Origin: Planctomycetia bacterium
GTDB lineage: Bacteria > Planctomycetota > UBA11346
NCBI GenBank assembly: GCA_005801395.1
Contig: SYDV01000371.1
Location: 1-15,292, forward strand
Reading direction: 5' to 3'
DNA length: 15,292 nucleotides
Shown here: positions 1-7,632 of the stretch, one piece after another
Layout of the letters: every line of letters begins with the position of its first letter
How positions within the stretch are numbered: position 1 is the first letter of the stretch
Notes under the pieces: model-generated
Told to the model about the DNA's origin: nothing
Databases searched by the model: none
What the model saw: the letters and a program-made list of their open reading frames with translations, nothing else
Position numbers and translations under genes: made by a program

Positions 1-2
1 CG

Positions 3-326
3 GCCTTACCGGAAATAAAAAAGGCGTTGGAAGTTTATGACATCAAACTTGATCAATTACTCGATTCTTTTGCCTTCACCTTGATCGATGCCACGCCGAC
101 CAGTGGCACCGTCATCGTTTCATTCACAACCTTTGATAAACCGCGTAGTTTTGCGTTAAAATTGGTAACCAAAGGTGGCACCTGGTCGTTGACTGATGGC
201 GCTGATAATCCCATCGCTGCGCTCAGTCAATTAGTGATGATGTCGTTGCTCATGCATGGCATGGAAACCATCGCTCCTGCCCAACCACCACCACCGGCCC
301 CCATTATTAATGACGGGGCACTCTAA
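3..326 (+). CDS. C-terminal part of an unidentified protein
   Basis: This frame is open from the window edge and ends in TAA, so the gene starts outside the window. The TTG at 27 is not needed as a start because the frame continues upstream (ALPEIKKALEVYDIK). The visible 107 residues contain alternating hydrophobic strands (TVIVSFTTF, RSFALKLV), then a helix rich in Leu and Met (ALSQLVMMSLLMHGME) and a Pro-rich tail (QPPPPAPII). I recognise no catalytic motif or family. It converges on fmt with only about 16 bases between the stops and no visible hairpin terminator. Confidence is for it being a real coding end, not for a function. Confidence 0.6.
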   Translation, partial: ALPEIKKALEVYDIKLDQLLDSFAFTLIDATPTSGTVIVSFTTFDKPRSFALKLVTKGGTWSLTDGADNPIAALSQLVMMSLLMHGMETIAPAQPPPPAPIINDGAL

Positions 327-342
327 TCGACACTTGCCGTAA

Positions 343-582
343 TTAGGTCAACTGCGCTGGTGGTTGATGACCATTCAGATAATCAGCGACATCCATGGCG
401 CGTTTACCCGCTGGCTGCAAACGATGAATAGCACACGCGCCATTTCCACAGCCTATTAATAATCGGCCATTAAGCGCGAGAACTTGTCCCATCGTGATTG
501 GCGGTGCATCGTAAACGGGTGAGACTGATAAAATCCGCATTCGTTCGTTATTCGCTAACGCCCAACACCCCGGAGCAGGAGT
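343..582 (-). pseudogene. fmt: C-terminal domain of Fmt beyond the in-frame TAG
   Basis: These 79 codons follow the TAG at 583-585 without any change of frame. The joint reads RWVRA, stop, TPAPGCWA. This matches the family's R-A-x-x-P-x-P-G entry into the C-terminal domain, with the stop where a hydrophobic residue (often Leu or Phe) normally sits; TTG to TAG is one substitution. The remainder (VYDAPPITMGQVL, LLIGCGNGACAIHRLQPAGKRAM) is typical of the Fmt C-terminal fold, including the LQPAGKRxM motif. The ATG at 540 could start translation but would miss the PxPG loop. I read this as one gene broken by a point change, either real or a base-calling error. Confidence 0.85.
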
Positions 583-1251
583 CTAGGCCCGTACCCAGCG
601 TGCAATTTCGATCGCCGTCGTATTAAAATGTAAATGACCGTCCTCTGGTAATAATTTGCGACAGGTCGTAACCAATGACTCAACTTGTGCGACCGGCGTG
701 ATCGTGGGGTAAGTGTCTAAAAAGCGTTTGATGGCCACGGCTGATAGCGCTGCCATGGCATCGTGTAATTCTGGTAAAGTGGTCTGCTCCGTTATCGGTA
801 ATCGTTCACTGAAGTACATCGGTCCAGCATCGAGGCCGCGTACCATACGCATAACCGTTACGCCAGTTTCCGTTTCACCAGCGCGCAAAACCGCCTGCAA
901 AGGACTGGCACCACGCCATCGTGGCAATAATGACGCATGTAAATTAATACATCCACCTCGCGGAAGATCTAAGATATCCTGACGTAATAATTCCCCATAA
1001 GCCAACACCACAAATAAGTCAGCTTCTTGTAATTGAGGTGCTAATGCCTGGCCTTTCATGCTGTCTGGTTGCCACACGGATAACCCTAATTCGAGGGCGG
1101 CCTGTTTCACCGGTGATGGTTGCACGTGTTGGCCACGGCCAGCTGGACGATCTGGCTGCGTCACGACGCACGTCACCTGAGTGTGTGCTGCTAAACATCG
1201 TAAGGTCGGCACAGCGATATCCGGTGTGCCCATAAATACCGTGCGCAACAT
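583..1251 (-). CDS. fmt: Methionyl-tRNA formyltransferase, catalytic part, ended by an in-frame TAG
   Basis: Fmt formylates Met-tRNA(fMet) with 10-formyl-tetrahydrofolate for translation initiation in the cytoplasm. The N-terminal formyltransferase domain is clear: FMGTPDIAVP at residues 6-15, TQPDRPAGRG at 31-40, SPVK at 46-49, NLHASLLPRWRGASP at 103-117 and GLDAGPMY at 139-146. The expected catalytic Asn103, His105 and Asp141 are present. The frame stops at TAG (583-585) after 222 residues, just inside the C-terminal tRNA-binding domain, yet continues in the same frame for 79 more codons to a natural TAA. The total of about 302 codons is close to the family's usual 310. The ATG overlaps the truD stop by one base (TAATG), so the two are probably co-translated. 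As written, the product lacks its tRNA-binding domain. Confidence 0.93.
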   Translation of the reverse strand: MLRTVFMGTPDIAVPTLRCLAAHTQVTCVVTQPDRPAGRGQHVQPSPVKQAALELGLSVWQPDSMKGQALAPQLQEADLFVVLAYGELLRQDILDLPRGGCINLHASLLPRWRGASPLQAVLRAGETETGVTVMRMVRGLDAGPMYFSERLPITEQTTLPELHDAMAALSAVAIKRFLDTYPTITPVAQVESLVTTCRKLLPEDGHLHFNTTAIEIARWVRA

Positions 1252-2273
1252 TATGACGCGTCCACCGCAGGTTTCAGGATTTCATCTAACATCATGGTAA
1301 TGGCCGTTTCGCACGGTAATTCACATGACACGACAATATCGTCGCCTTGTAAATCAACTAATGACTTTGCGGGTTGCACACGGATTGGACGACGATCTCC
1401 ATGCAAAATTACCACATGGTCTGCCATGATTTGTGCGTCAGCGAGCGTTGCTAATTCACGCACCGTTGCATCCGCCGCAGCCGGCAACATACCTTTTCCA
1501 AACATTGGTCCACACACGACGGCTTCCCAGCTCACGATACGTTTAATCGCGTGCGCAGCGTCGCTAACCACGCTGTCGACACCTTTTGAATCACGTAATA
1601 CGTCACCATTAATAACCTGATCCAAAAGACCATCGCTCACACGTTCGCTGAGGTAATGATTAAATAATGCTTCTTGAATCGCGCGTAGGCAACGCCCACG
1701 ACCAAGGCGTTCGATGATCCCTTTCGGCAAACGTTTACCTTGCAATAAATCACTGCCCCAACGCGCATCTGTTCCATCATCATTCGGGTGTAATGGCATA
1801 TAATTGGGAATGCCAATATGGCGTAAACGATCGACTATCGCTTTCGCGCGTAGATAGCCATCGTTGTCCCGCCCCTTACGCAACGTACAGGTCCATTGCA
1901 AACGCGACACCGTCTCCGACACCACTGGTTTGTGCGACGAGGTCATTTCAAGGACACGCATCTTTCCCGCGACACCTGCTCGGCGTAAGGGACCTGGATG
2001 GTCCACTACCGAAATGGGAATGCTAAACCATTGCACGCATCTTCCTTCCCGATCACGATTTCCAGCGCAACCGACCAGCGATTCGTCAGCCGAAACCGAA
2101 CGGGCAATGGCTGAACGAACTTGTCCGGTGCTCAAACCATTTTTTTCGACCTTCAACCAGTAAAAGTCGCCCGTATGGGCCGGTTGACGGGCTAAGACTT
2201 CAGCACAACTGCGATCTTTTCGACCACAACGCGCCTCTACTCCAGGTAAATCTGCTGTACTACGTGCCTGCAT
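1251..2273 (-). CDS. truD: TruD-family tRNA pseudouridine synthase, divergent
   Basis: TruD converts U13 of certain tRNAs to pseudouridine. The start region reads TADLPGVEAR and then EKNGLSTGQV, as in TruD N-termini. AGNRDREG at residues 70-77 holds the catalytic Asp74. RHIGIPNYM, LRAIQEALFNHYLSER, NGDVL, GPMFGKG and GDDIVVSCELP follow in family order. The 340 residues are a normal length. Several family motifs are altered: NYFGxQRFG has become NYMPLHPNDD, the F-E-LP-G-SYAT block reads CELPCETAIT, and the GNxFxIxLR strand is not recognisable. The ATG at 2273 lacks a good ribosome binding site; a stronger one lies upstream of an overlapping frame at 2359. The stop overlaps fmt. It could be a functional divergent enzyme or a family member with another target. 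Confidence 0.8.
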   Translation of the reverse strand: MQARSTADLPGVEARCGRKDRSCAEVLARQPAHTGDFYWLKVEKNGLSTGQVRSAIARSVSADESLVGCAGNRDREGRCVQWFSIPISVVDHPGPLRRAGVAGKMRVLEMTSSHKPVVSETVSRLQWTCTLRKGRDNDGYLRAKAIVDRLRHIGIPNYMPLHPNDDGTDARWGSDLLQGKRLPKGIIERLGRGRCLRAIQEALFNHYLSERVSDGLLDQVINGDVLRDSKGVDSVVSDAAHAIKRIVSWEAVVCGPMFGKGMLPAAADATVRELATLADAQIMADHVVILHGDRRPIRVQPAKSLVDLQGDDIVVSCELPCETAITMMLDEILKPAVDAS

Positions 2274-2359
2274 GCTTGGGAGTGTGGGTCAAACGAACGA
2301 TTTGGAAAGGAAGGGAACCGCAACGCCTTACGCCAGCAGAGATTAGTGTCATGTTCCAT
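2237..2359 (-). CDS. Short upstream frame overlapping the truD start (possible leader peptide or truD N-terminal extension)
   Basis: This 40-codon frame starts at ATG 2359, six bases after a strong Shine-Dalgarno sequence (GGGAGAGGA, complement of 2366-2374). It ends in TAG 35 bases inside truD, in another frame. The peptide starts MEHDTNLCWRKALRFP and matches nothing I know. The ribosome binding site is far better than the one at the assigned truD ATG (2273). Either it is a translated leader that feeds ribosomes to truD, or truD really begins here and a frameshift near 2275-2290 separates the parts. The truD frame itself has a TGA 15 bases upstream of its ATG. Confidence 0.35.
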   Translation of the reverse strand: MEHDTNLCWRKALRFPSFPNRSFDPHSQACRHVVQQIYLE

Positions 2360-2365
2360 GCTAGG

Positions 2366-2374
2366 TCCTCTCCC
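2366..2374 (-). promoter_or_regulatory. Strong ribosome binding site ahead of the truD upstream frame
   Basis: On the minus strand this reads GGGAGAGGA, with a six-base spacer to the ATG at 2359. It is the best Shine-Dalgarno match in the truD upstream region and argues that translation begins there rather than only at 2273. Confidence 0.5.
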
Positions 2375-2399
2375 ACATAAGTCTGCGCAATTGCCACAA

Positions 2400-2405
2400 A
2401 TTATA
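2400..2405 (-). promoter_or_regulatory. Candidate -10 element for the truD-fmt transcript
   Basis: The minus strand reads TATAAT exactly here, about 40 bases upstream of the ATG at 2359. It lies in the divergent gap between truD and the kinase. No good -35 hexamer stands at the normal distance (the nearest, TTGGGA, is about 20 bases away), so this is a weak call. Confidence 0.3.
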
Positions 2406-2462
2406 GTGTAGACTACCCAACTTCTTCCCAACCCTTTACTCTTTACCACAGTTGTACCTCCA

Positions 2463-4226
2463 GTGACCGACCACGATCCGCACCTGAACAAAACCTACGG
2501 CAATGTCCGACTCACCGTACGACTCGGTAATGGTGCTATGGGTGCTGTTTATCAAGGCTGGCATGAGCGCTTTCATCGCGAAGTCGCCGTCAAAGTGCTG
2601 CTGCATACCAACGCGAAAGCGACGGTTAAAGAACGATTTCTTCGTGAAGGTCAATCAGCCGCAAAAATTAAACACGAAAACGTCGTCCAAGTCATGGACG
2701 CCGGCGAACATCAAGGCATTGCTTATTTAATCATGGAATTGGTCAATGGCTACAGCCTTGGCCGTATTATTGATGAAAAAGGTCCGTTACCATGCGAGGC
2801 CGTTGCCCACATCGGCGCGCAAATTGCCCTCGGTCTCGCCGCGATTCATGCCAAGGGCATAATTCACCGCGATATTAAACCCGATAATATTTTAATTGGC
2901 TCAGATCGGAAAGTAAAAATTACGGATCTTGGTTTAGCAAAACAAACCGATGATCCAGAAGTAAATCGATTAACCGCAACTGGCATGGTCGTAGGCACAC
3001 CATTATATGTGTCGCCAGAAGGTATTCGCGATCCACAATCGGCCACGGGCGCGACGGACATTTATGGTTTTGGCGCCACGCTTTATCATTTATTAACGGG
3101 CCATCCGCCATTTCAGGCCGCAACCCCCTATGAAGTGATGCGCGCCCATTTGGAACTACGCCCGCAGCCACTACGAGAAATACGCAGCGATATTCCCACG
3201 GGATTAGCCCAACTAGTCGAACGTTGTTTACATAAAAATCCAGATAAACGCCCGACCGCTATTGAATTAGCAAACCTCCTAAGTGGTGGCGCCAACCTAA
3301 AAGCCAGCAGCGGCCGCGGTCTCGCCGCTTTAGTCGGTGTCTCTATGCTGTTGGTCATCAGCGCAGCGATCGTCGGCTGGTTCGGTTGGCAACATTATCG
3401 ACAACCCCTTATTGAGGCTCCTGCTACCGCCACGGTACAATTCACGTCCAATTATCCCGCCTGCGAAGTACGCGTTGATCAAGGTGCGTGGTTACCATTA
3501 ACCGATCTCGGAGTGCGCTTACGTGCCGGTAAGCATCATCTAGAAGTACGCACGACCCATCCAGGTGCCTATTTACGCTACGCCGATGAATTGACCGTGA
3601 TAGATGGTGAACAACGCACGGTACCAATTACGTTAGCGCCACAATCTATTCCAACTCAGCGCGTACCAGTCCCAGGCGATGGCATGTTATTTGTTAATGG
3701 CAGCGCCTATGGACTCGACCCCATGTTTACCGCGACCCAGGCTGGAAGTTATGCCCTTGGTCGATGGAATGGCGTGCGCTGGATGACGTTGAATGCCACG
3801 ATTAATGACCGCGGCCAAATCGCGGCCGGCGCAGCGGTCATGCGCGACCGCCCTGATGGAGCCGCCTGGTGGCGAACCCATGACGATAATGGACTCAAGG
3901 TTATGCAGCACCATGTGGTATGTTGGTGGGAAGCCAATCTCGCTCGTGAACGCGCTGCCTTACCACCACCGCCAGGATGGATGACCCAAGGCCAACGCCA
4001 AGAACAGCCCGCATTGGGATTAACTCCTGGGATCGTCGCTGCCCTCATCGAACAATTCAGTTTGCAATTGCCTAAGCCCTCCCAAGCGCTGCGCCTATGC
4101 GGCAACTACCATTCCCCGATATGGACCACAGAAAACGGTCGCTTATATGTCGTCGGTGGCACCGCTATTAACGCCTTGCTGATCATCACGCCGACCGCAG
4201 AAACTGGCATATCCGCGCCTAAGTAG
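2463..4226 (+). CDS. Membrane-anchored Hanks-type Ser/Thr protein kinase with PEGA-like C-terminal region
   Basis: A cytoplasmic eukaryotic-like kinase domain (residues about 12-275) phosphorylates Ser/Thr on partner proteins. All catalytic elements are visible: glycine loop LGNGAMGAVY at 21-30, VAVK with Lys44, HRDIKPDN at 135-142 (Asp137), DLG at 155-157 in place of DFG, activation segment GTPLYVSPE at 178-186, and DIYGFG at 199-204. One transmembrane helix follows at about 285-307. Outside, residues 322-390 resemble a PEGA surface-layer domain (CEVRVDQGAW, LRAGKHHLEVR). The last 190 residues, rich in Trp, are unrecognised. Translation starts at GTG, with no visible Shine-Dalgarno, and ends in TAG. 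The DLG variant is common in PVC bacteria. It is divergent from truD; the next gene lies 134 bases on and may be co-transcribed. The substrate is unknown. Confidence 0.92.
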   Translation: MTDHDPHLNKTYGNVRLTVRLGNGAMGAVYQGWHERFHREVAVKVLLHTNAKATVKERFLREGQSAAKIKHENVVQVMDAGEHQGIAYLIMELVNGYSLGRIIDEKGPLPCEAVAHIGAQIALGLAAIHAKGIIHRDIKPDNILIGSDRKVKITDLGLAKQTDDPEVNRLTATGMVVGTPLYVSPEGIRDPQSATGATDIYGFGATLYHLLTGHPPFQAATPYEVMRAHLELRPQPLREIRSDIPTGLAQLVERCLHKNPDKRPTAIELANLLSGGANLKASSGRGLAALVGVSMLLVISAAIVGWFGWQHYRQPLIEAPATATVQFTSNYPACEVRVDQGAWLPLTDLGVRLRAGKHHLEVRTTHPGAYLRYADELTVIDGEQRTVPITLAPQSIPTQRVPVPGDGMLFVNGSAYGLDPMFTATQAGSYALGRWNGVRWMTLNATINDRGQIAAGAAVMRDRPDGAAWWRTHDDNGLKVMQHHVVCWWEANLARERAALPPPPGWMTQGQRQEQPALGLTPGIVAALIEQFSLQLPKPSQALRLCGNYHSPIWTTENGRLYVVGGTAINALLIITPTAETGISAPK

Positions 4227-4360
4227 CTCTCCTTGCGCGTTCTTAGGTGTGCTGAGGTGGATAGTGGCAAGACGCATTTTTCCATTTGTTCGCGCATCTA
4301 AGGGCCAGAAGCTGCCGCTCTCTGCACTGCATCATTCATGATGCCCCTTCCGGATTTCGC

Positions 4361-5470
4361 ATGCGTTATTGTTGGCCACATTTTTTCGTTCTGAATTTCT
4401 GCGCGCACTTGCGGGTGCTCCGCACGCTCCCCGCGTTTATACTCGTTTTAATTTTTTCCCAGCATGCCGCCACAGCCGACATGGTGATCTTAAAAAATGG
4501 CCAACGGATATCTGGAACCATCGACCACACCGCTGATGTCGGACCCGATCAAATAGCGATCAACACCGGCAATGGAATTTTTTATCTTCCAAAAGATTCC
4601 ATCGCAGTTGAAGATCTCAGTTTCGAAGCACGCAAGGCTCGCTTAAACAAAGATGACTATAAAGGCCACGTCGACTTAGCGATGTGGTGTCGCTCAAAAG
4701 GCATGTCTGAAGAAGCACTGAAATTACTTGATTTAGCCGTTCGTAAAAAAGAGGTCACCCTCGCTGTACGCGCGATCTATATCCGTTTAGTCGATGAAAT
4801 TCGTGGACCAGAAAAAGCCTTAGAGCTCTATCGCCGCTACCGCCAAGATGGTGGTGATGATTCCGCGACCATCGCACGACTTGATCAGCTCGAAGCTGTT
4901 ATTCGCGAATACGAAACGCAAGGTACCGCCGTTTCGAGTACTCCCACACCACCAAAAGTATTACCAACCGTGCAAGGCGGACTTGAAAGCAAAGGCTGGG
5001 ACAATGAAGCATTGCAATGGAGCAACCCCGTTAAACCCCAAGTCATCAACATCGTCACCGAAGCCGGCAATACCCCCGCATTAAAAATTGAATTCTCCGC
5101 CGGGGACAAAGATAAAGCCACCATTAAACGCAGCGCACGCCTGACCATTGGCCAAAATAGCGTGCTGACTTTCCAAGCGCAAAACATTAGCGAAAAACCA
5201 ATATCCGTTGCTATCGCCGTCAAAACTGGATCTAAATATCTTTTTCATGAAAGTCCGCAGCAATTAATTAAAACCGGTGAAGCGTTTCAGAAAATCCGAT
5301 TCGACCTGAAATCCGCTAATTTTAAATCCGCCGCCAGCAATTGGGAAAACAATACCCCGGTAGCTGATTTAAATGACGTCAAAGAAATACAAATATTGAT
5401 CTATAATGGCCAGCAAAATGGCACGTTAATTATATCCGGGATGGGATTCCCGACCAAGCCTGAATTGTAA
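4361..5470 (+). CDS. Secreted protein with N-terminal ILKNG motif and C-terminal carbohydrate-binding-like domain
   Basis: I chose ATG 4361 because it gives a plausible signal peptide: basic start, hydrophobic core TLPAFILVLIFS, and cleavage near ATA-DM. An earlier in-frame TTG at 4286 would add 25 unlikely residues. The mature protein begins DMVILKNGQRISGTI, a short beta module frequent in exported PVC proteins. A helical middle (MSEEALKLLDLAVRKK, GPEKALELYRRYRQDGG) looks like tetratricopeptide-type helices. The C-terminal 150 residues (SARLTIGQNSVLTFQAQN, VKEIQILIYNGQQNGTLIISGMGF) have the strand pattern of a carbohydrate-binding jelly roll. It probably acts in the periplasm or at the cell surface. 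The exact function is unknown; its position after the kinase hints at a link but does not prove one. Confidence 0.75.
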   Translation: MRYCWPHFFVLNFCAHLRVLRTLPAFILVLIFSQHAATADMVILKNGQRISGTIDHTADVGPDQIAINTGNGIFYLPKDSIAVEDLSFEARKARLNKDDYKGHVDLAMWCRSKGMSEEALKLLDLAVRKKEVTLAVRAIYIRLVDEIRGPEKALELYRRYRQDGGDDSATIARLDQLEAVIREYETQGTAVSSTPTPPKVLPTVQGGLESKGWDNEALQWSNPVKPQVINIVTEAGNTPALKIEFSAGDKDKATIKRSARLTIGQNSVLTFQAQNISEKPISVAIAVKTGSKYLFHESPQQLIKTGEAFQKIRFDLKSANFKSAASNWENNTPVADLNDVKEIQILIYNGQQNGTLIISGMGFPTKPEL

Positions 5471-5609
5471 GAATCGCCGTTTATATACTGCGACGCTGAC
5501 CACACAGGAACAACAAGCGATTAATAAATTTGGTCCAGGTGCATTTGGTAATGAGAGAAAAGATCAAGGCTTTGCTCTGCCGAAACCGGTGGATGCAAAT
5601 GTCTGTTAA
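5460..5609 (+). pseudogene. Short coding-like fragment without a start codon
   Basis: Just after the stop of the secreted protein, a different frame stays open to a TAA at 5607-5609. It encodes a peptide with ordinary protein composition (TLTTQEQQAINKFGPGAF, then NERKDQGFALPKPVDANVC). No ATG, GTG or TTG lies at a usable place in this frame; the frame itself opens after a TAA at 5427. It ends just before the terminator hairpin, which suits the tail of a real gene. It may be the remnant of a deleted gene or a coincidence. I recognise no family. Confidence 0.25.
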
Positions 5610-5611
5610 CT

Positions 5612-5639
5612 ACACCATGAAATGATAATTTCATGGTGT
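5612..5639. terminator. Bidirectional intrinsic terminator
   Basis: A perfect 12-base inverted repeat (ACACCATGAAAT and its complement) with a GATA loop is followed by TTTTAAAT. It sits between convergent genes, the secreted protein on the + strand and the transglutaminase-like gene on the minus strand. On the minus strand it is followed by GTTAACAG, so termination is likely stronger for + transcription. Confidence 0.85.
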
Positions 5640-5655
5640 TTTAAATAGCTTCCTA

Positions 5656-6723
5656 TTACGTCATTTCCGTAAACGTCGCATCGCAATCACCACATACCCA
5701 ATCTATACACGCCCAGGCGTTTTTATGATCAGCTACGGCTTCGCCGATCAGCGAACCGACGGTCGATCCGCCTGGGATGGTGGTTATTCCCTGTCCTACC
5801 GTTCCAATAGTCACGCGACGTGCATCTAGCCCACCGGTCCAGGCTGCTGCAGCGGTATGCCAGTCACCGCCAACCATACGGACAATGGCGGGCAAGGATG
5901 GATCCAATGGCACCCATTCTCCGCCAGCGATTTCTGTTTCTAGCCAAAAATGGGGATTCGCGATGGTGCTTTGTGCAACAATTCCCGCAATTAAACGCCA
6001 TGGTCGTTGCCGATCATTCAGTAATGAAGCCAACGCCATGGCACAATCCAAACAGCTGCCCGACCAACGCGGCTGAGAAAATTTTCCGATTGAGAGTTCG
6101 GCGGCATATTCAGCGTGCGGATGATGGCGATACAGGTATTGGAATGTCCCCGCCACTTCGCGCATTAATAACAACAATAATGCGTGATCATCGTGTATTG
6201 ACGAGAGCGCTGCGCGTGGAGTTAATCGCACTTCGCTGGTTAATAGGACCGCCGCATCAGCCGTTGGCAATTCTCGCGTCAACCGCCACCAAGATTTTTC
6301 CTCTTCAACGATAACCCCCGGCGGATTAAGTAGTTCATTTTTTTCAATTTGTTGATGGGCCGTTGCTTGAGCGCGTGAAATCCACCAACTCAACGAAGTA
6401 TTCGGCGTTGGCAAATAAATCCGACGTTGTTGTTCCCAACGAATATGACGCGGACGATCCATGCCCGCGACATACGGTGCAAAAAATGTGAGGTAGGTTC
6501 GCCAACGGCGCGCAAGCGCCGGACAACGGTCGAGGTGGCCCCAGCACAACCAGTTAGAACAGGCAAATAAATCAATTAAACCAACATCGTTTTTTGGTAA
6601 ACCAAGGTCTAACCAACGATAAATTTCTTCGATCGGAACATGGACAAAATCAGCCAACGCATCCGGTGACATGGGCGCATAAGGATGCGCCAAATCAGGA
6701 TGCAGTATGGAATTGGACGTCAC
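5656..6723 (-). CDS. Protein with N-terminal HTH-like region and C-terminal transglutaminase-like domain
   Basis: The 355-residue product has a transglutaminase/protease-like core at about 218-282: SGSCLDCAMALASLL with candidate nucleophile Cys224, NPHFWLE with His258, and WVPLDPSLPAI with Asp274, matching the Cys-His-Asp triad order. Residues 20-45 (DALADFVHVPIEEIYRWLDLGLP) resemble a helix-turn-helix of the excisionase/MerR type, followed by a Trp-rich stretch. No signal peptide or membrane helix is seen, so it is probably cytoplasmic. The GTG start immediately follows the pssA stop codon (TAAGTG), giving tight coupling. ATG at residue 18 is an alternative start. Substrate and role are unknown; the family includes peptidases, crosslinking enzymes and inactive folds. 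Confidence 0.78.
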   Translation of the reverse strand: MTSNSILHPDLAHPYAPMSPDALADFVHVPIEEIYRWLDLGLPKNDVGLIDLFACSNWLCWGHLDRCPALARRWRTYLTFFAPYVAGMDRPRHIRWEQQRRIYLPTPNTSLSWWISRAQATAHQQIEKNELLNPPGVIVEEEKSWWRLTRELPTADAAVLLTSEVRLTPRAALSSIHDDHALLLLLMREVAGTFQYLYRHHPHAEYAAELSIGKFSQPRWSGSCLDCAMALASLLNDRQRPWRLIAGIVAQSTIANPHFWLETEIAGGEWVPLDPSLPAIVRMVGGDWHTAAAAWTGGLDARRVTIGTVGQGITTIPGGSTVGSLIGEAVADHKNAWACIDWVCGDCDATFTEMT

Positions 6724-7632
6724 TTAGCGCCCTGGACGTGGACCATCATCCGTGGGCACACGATCAGTTGCGATACCAACATCTTCCGCAGCTTCGTCTT
6801 CTGGTTCATCAAGGATATGCCGCCCTGCTCGCCATTTTTTCCACATATCCAAGAAAGCCAGAATGATGCCATAGAGCACATAACTAGTCGTCGCAACAGC
6901 CAAGAACCAATAAGGGAATAAGACTAAAACACCCACGCCCGTAATGATCAACATGAAAGGACGGAAACTCAATCTACCAAAAAGCGTGTTGCCAATATGA
7001 GGAAAACGCATGGTGCTGACCATCATCAGTGATGAAATAAAGGTCATAATAATAACCAGCCAACGGAATGGATCTAAGTTTTCAATACCAGTGTATTTAT
7101 AACCTTTACCAACTTCCTGAGTTGGCCACACCGTTTGATGATTATAGAGAATAATCCACGAACACACCAACGCTGCTGCTCCTGGAGAAGGTAGCCCACG
7201 AAAATAAGGCGTCGCTTCATCGCTATGTTCGACATTGTAACGTGCCAAACGGATTGCCGCCAAAATGGGATATAAAACCGTTAAAAACCATAACACGCGT
7301 TGACCATGATCGAATACGCCTGATTCGCCAAGCACTAATCGATGCATTAAAATTGCGGGGGCAACACCAAAGCTAACGACGTCGCTCAATGAATCCAACT
7401 CCGCGCCAAACGGCCCAGCGGTGTTAGTCATGCGTGCGACTTTTCCATCTAACATGTCGCACACCATCGCGACAAACACCATAATGGCGCCAACTTCCAG
7501 CATATTATGCGCCGCGCATAATATGGCTGTGATGCCGCTCGCCAAATTACCCGCCGTCAACAAAGTCGGCAATACCGGCAGCGTTTTTAATCGACGCATG
7601 CCTTTACGCATGGAATTAAGCCGATTACTCAT
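6724..7632 (-). CDS. pssA: CDP-diacylglycerol--serine O-phosphatidyltransferase
   Basis: PssA joins CDP-diacylglycerol and L-serine to form phosphatidylserine and CMP at the inner membrane, the step before Psd. The CDP-alcohol phosphotransferase signature is complete: Asp59, Asp62-Gly63, Ala66-Arg67, Gly76, Asp80 and Asp84 (DMLDGKVAR, then GAELDSLSD). Several hydrophobic helices follow, e.g. ALVCSWIILYN and FMLIITGVGVLVLFPYWFLAV. The C-terminus is charged and acidic (EPEDEAAEDVG). I chose ATG 7632 (302 residues); the frame stays open to a TTG at 7701 but those 23 residues do not look like the family start. It lies 121 bases downstream of psd and directly abuts the transglutaminase-like gene. 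Confidence 0.93.
   Translation of the reverse strand: MSNRLNSMRKGMRRLKTLPVLPTLLTAGNLASGITAILCAAHNMLEVGAIMVFVAMVCDMLDGKVARMTNTAGPFGAELDSLSDVVSFGVAPAILMHRLVLGESGVFDHGQRVLWFLTVLYPILAAIRLARYNVEHSDEATPYFRGLPSPGAAALVCSWIILYNHQTVWPTQEVGKGYKYTGIENLDPFRWLVIIMTFISSLMMVSTMRFPHIGNTLFGRLSFRPFMLIITGVGVLVLFPYWFLAVATTSYVLYGIILAFLDMWKKWRAGRHILDEPEDEAAEDVGIATDRVPTDDGPRPGR

Noticed and set aside
2864..4297. Several long open frames antisense to the kinase gene
   Set aside because: They lie opposite a gene with full kinase motifs, have unnatural Arg/Ser/Pro-rich composition and no ribosome binding sites, so they are shadows.
4224..4301. Readthrough of the kinase TAG, giving 24 extra codons to TAA 4299-4301
   Set aside because: The added peptide is short and has no domain-like character; TAG here looks like the normal stop, which also argues against amber reassignment as the explanation for fmt.
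4329..4344. Palindrome GCATCAT-TC-ATGATGC upstream of the secreted protein
   Set aside because: The loop would be only two bases and no T tract follows, so it is not a terminator; it might fold near the ribosome binding site but this is too weak to call.
5430..5480. Frameshift extending the secreted protein into the fragment ending at 5609
   Set aside because: The fragment's frame has a stop at 5427-5429 and the secreted protein already ends its C-terminal strand naturally before its TAA, so a simple one-base fusion is possible only in a short interval and is not supported by any motif.
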